Shown here: positions 5,680 through 7,313 of the stretch, in pieces
How positions within the stretch are numbered: the first letter of the stretch is position 1
Layout of the letters: every line of letters starts with the position of its first letter
From: Tardiphaga sp.
Lineage (GTDB): Bacteria > Pseudomonadota > Alphaproteobacteria > Rhizobiales > Xanthobacteraceae
DNA: 7,313 bases
Assembly: GCA_014377915.1 (NCBI GenBank)
Contig: JACMOT010000232.1
Location: 1 to 7,313 of the forward strand
Direction: 5' to 3'
Notes under the pieces: generated by a model
Database searches by the model: none
Seen by the model: only the letters and a program-made list of their open reading frames with translations
What the model was told of the DNA's origin: nothing
Position numbers and translations under genes: made by a program

Positions 5680-6106
5680 ATGGAAATTAATGGTATCGCT
5701 CATGTCTCGCTGACGGCGGGCGATTTAAAACCAAGCGTCGCTTTCTATCGCGAATTGCTGCCATTCCTGGGTCTCACGCCGATCGCTGATACCGACGATG
5801 TCTTTTACGGTGTCGGCGGCCGAACGGGCAGTGCGCTCCGCCGCCGGACAGCCCCGCTGGACGACATCCGGTTTGATCAAACAGGATTGGCCTGCATCAT
5901 TTGTGTTTTGGGCGCGCAGCCGCCACGACGTCGACGACCTTGATTTGTTTCTGCAAAATCTGGATGCGAGGATTGTCCGCATCCCGCGCAAGGACGATTT
6001 CGTGCCCGGCTACTATTCGATGCTGTTCGAAGACCCGGATGGCATCCGGCTCGAGCTCAATCATGTTCCAGGACACGGTGTGTTCGAAAGCAAATCGGCC
6101 GGTTAG
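5680..6106 (+). pseudogene. Frameshifted glyoxalase/VOC-family protein
   Basis: The start is ATG 5680 with AGGAG 6 nt before it. The N-terminus MEINGIAHVSLTAGDLKPSV, followed by FYRELLPFLG, is a typical vicinal-oxygen-chelate fold opening, with H8 as a metal ligand. This frame continues to about FDQ (5872-5880). The family motif RIGLHHLCF then appears in a different frame (5883-5909), and the remainder ARSRHDVDDL...DPDGIRLELNHVPG appears in the third frame (5912-6103), ending in TAG at 6104-6106. Each switch is explained by loss of a single base, one between 5880 and 5883 and one between 5909 and 5912. Restored, the protein would be about 143 residues, normal for a single VOC domain. As written the first frame stops at 5941-5943. 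It is probably a recent pseudogene; two sequencing errors are the alternative. Confidence 0.8.
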
Positions 6107-6348
6107 CGAAGGTGCGGCTCATCCCGGCGGCCTCGCCGGTTGAGTGACGATCGCTCACTTCCATTGCCGGTTAAATAAATACCCATGCAAATCGCTGCCG
6201 CATCGCCCCCGCCGGTACATGTCGGCGCGATCAGGTGTTGCGGCCACAAAAAGGCACTTCGTCACAGGTGTGGCGGCGGGAACTTCATTCCCTGCTAACT
6301 ATAAACCGGCACGCTGTTCGCGGTTCTGCAAGTAATCGTGGTGGCGTA
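6107..6348. other. About 240 bp intergenic region upstream of the beta-barrel gene
   Basis: No gene is supported; a 63-codon open frame here looks like chance. The region turns AT-richer around 6168-6185 and 6296-6306 (CTAACTATAAA), where a promoter for the downstream gene may lie. No -35/-10 pair with proper spacing, sigma-54 site or FixK box was found. Confidence 0.35.
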
Positions 6349-7313
6349 ATGTGGCGTAGACAAGTATTCATCGGCGCAATCGGTATATTACTGCTCGGCG
6401 CTCCGGCGCGCGCCGAGGACGAGTTCCTGGCGTCGCTGCGGTTGCGCGGCGGCTATGACAGCAACGTCCAGTTCTCGTCCGGGCACAACCCGGTTGGCAG
6501 CGCCTTCATTGCCACCGACGCCGCGCTCGCCGCCGGCGCCAAGGATGGCGATTCCAGCTGGGCGATCACCGCCGACGGCAGCACCACGCGCTACGCCAAC
6601 CACTTGCTGGTGCCGGCCACCACCGGCAAAGTGTTGTTGCGGGGATCGATGGGCGATGACGAGTTGCGGATCAGCTCGGTTTCTTCGATTACCGACATCA
6701 GCACCTATAATCTGCGCGCCACCGATATCCTGCAGGTGTTCAAGGTAGAATCGCTGCAGGATAAGGTCCGGTTGTTCGTCAGCGCGGAAGGCGGTCGCTC
6801 GACCATCAACCAGACCAACGCCATCTTTCAGGATTTTTCGCCGCTGCCGCTGCAATATTGGCGCGGCGCCATCATTCCTGGCGTCAGTGTCATTCGGGGC
6901 AAGGCGGAGCTCGGCGTGTCGCTCAACGTGTCGGCGCGGCGCTACACCGACGAGCTGGATATTTTTGGCTATCGTCGCGACAATGAGCGCGTGCAGCCGT
7001 TTTTGTTCGGCAAGTATGATGGCGACGAGGTGACGGCCTTTGCCTCGGTCTCGCAACTTTATGCGCGGTTTCACGACGTCGATTTCACGAATGTCGATCG
7101 CACGCTGTTCGAGGCCAATGTGGGCTGGCGGCCGAAGGCTGTGAAACAACTCTCTGTCGACCTCGGCGCGCAGCGCCGCGCCGGCGAGACCTCGTTTCCG
7201 ATCTCGCCGATCACGATCGACACGTTGTACACCGCGAAAGCGGGTTGGCAGGTCGATCCAAAGCTGCTGCTCACCGCGCTGGTCGGCTACGCCGCCACGG
7301 AATATCTGGATTC
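6349..7313 (+). CDS. Secreted outer-membrane beta-barrel protein, 3'-truncated by window end
   Basis: An open frame of 321 codons runs off the window. It begins MWRRQVFIGAIGILLLGAPARA, a clear Sec signal peptide: two arginines, a hydrophobic core, and a predicted signal peptidase I site after ARA (residue 22). The mature part opens with LASLRLRGGYDSNVQF (27-42); the GYDSNV element is typical of the putative beta-barrel porin 2 (BBP2-like) group in alphaproteobacteria. The rest alternates polar and hydrophobic residues in short strands (for example TTGKVLLRGS, KAELGVSLNVSARRY, VTAFASVSQLYARF, LLLTALVGYAA), as expected for transmembrane beta strands, with no helical membrane segment. The start lacks a strong ribosome binding site, but the signal peptide fixes it near here. 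No partner gene is visible, and a transport or export role is only inferred from the fold. Confidence 0.75.
   Translation, partial: MWRRQVFIGAIGILLLGAPARAEDEFLASLRLRGGYDSNVQFSSGHNPVGSAFIATDAALAAGAKDGDSSWAITADGSTTRYANHLLVPATTGKVLLRGSMGDDELRISSVSSITDISTYNLRATDILQVFKVESLQDKVRLFVSAEGGRSTINQTNAIFQDFSPLPLQYWRGAIIPGVSVIRGKAELGVSLNVSARRYTDELDIFGYRRDNERVQPFLFGKYDGDEVTAFASVSQLYARFHDVDFTNVDRTLFEANVGWRPKAVKQLSVDLGAQRRAGETSFPISPITIDTLYTAKAGWQVDPKLLLTALVGYAATEYLD

Noticed and set aside
5178..5681. Minus-strand 167-codon open frame before the VOC gene as a real gene
   Set aside because: It passes through the 5220-5264 hairpin and the end of the EF-hand gene, lacks a ribosome binding site and shows no domain; left as an open question rather than a gene.
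6279..6303. GGAAC motif resembling the -35 of EcfG-type stress promoters before the beta-barrel gene
   Set aside because: No CGTT-like -10 at the required 16-17 bp spacing, so the promoter cannot be supported.
6341..6358. Short direct repeat GTGGCGTA around the beta-barrel start codon
   Set aside because: Only 8 bp in two copies; likely chance, and no function can be assigned.

Overview
The window reads as chromosome of an alphaproteobacterium of the Bradyrhizobium/Rhodopseudomonas type. This is inferred from the high-GC, third-position G/C-rich coding sequence, the hairpin-rich GC intergenic repeats, an Rpe of alphaproteobacterial type, a FixK/FNR-like box and a textbook sigma-54 promoter. 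I could run no database search, so the genus is inference.

Layout. Positions 2-634 (+) hold an unrecognised protein whose true start may lie before the window. Just after it, in the same frame, lies a short remnant that repeats its C-terminal motif (710-931). Positions 1031-3177 (+) are a tight two-gene operon: a calcineurin-like metallophosphoesterase, then 2 nt later an atypical Ser/Thr kinase fused to a universal-stress-protein (UspA) domain. A FixK/FNR-type dyad (968-981) sits just upstream. The operon ends in a stretch of stacked hairpins (about 3221-3303). Those abut, on the minus strand, a truncated relic of an MqsR-type toxin, which overlaps the stop codon of rpe (3452-4150, -), ribulose-phosphate 3-epimerase.

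Positions 4151-4399 are a divergent regulatory region. It has a dense cluster of CGGCA/TGCCG half-sites and nested palindromes (4203-4280), followed by a perfect -24/-12 sigma-54 promoter (4331-4346). The promoter reads into a Ser/Thr/Ala-rich protein with two canonical EF-hands (4400-5188, +), which ends before a strong hairpin (5220-5264). After about 400 bp with no convincing gene comes a glyoxalase/VOC-family gene broken by two single-base frameshifts (5680-6106, +). The last feature (6349 to the window end, +) is the N-terminal two-thirds or so of a secreted, probably outer-membrane beta-barrel protein.

Functional picture. The best candidates for something new are two regulatory units. 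One is a possibly oxygen-regulated phosphoesterase/kinase-Usp signalling pair whose kinase has lost canonical catalytic-loop residues. The other is a sigma-54-driven calcium-binding protein with an unusual upstream half-site array in the position expected for an enhancer. Around them are three decaying genes (paralogue tail, mqsR relic, VOC), so the window mixes core metabolism with gene loss and repeat insertion.
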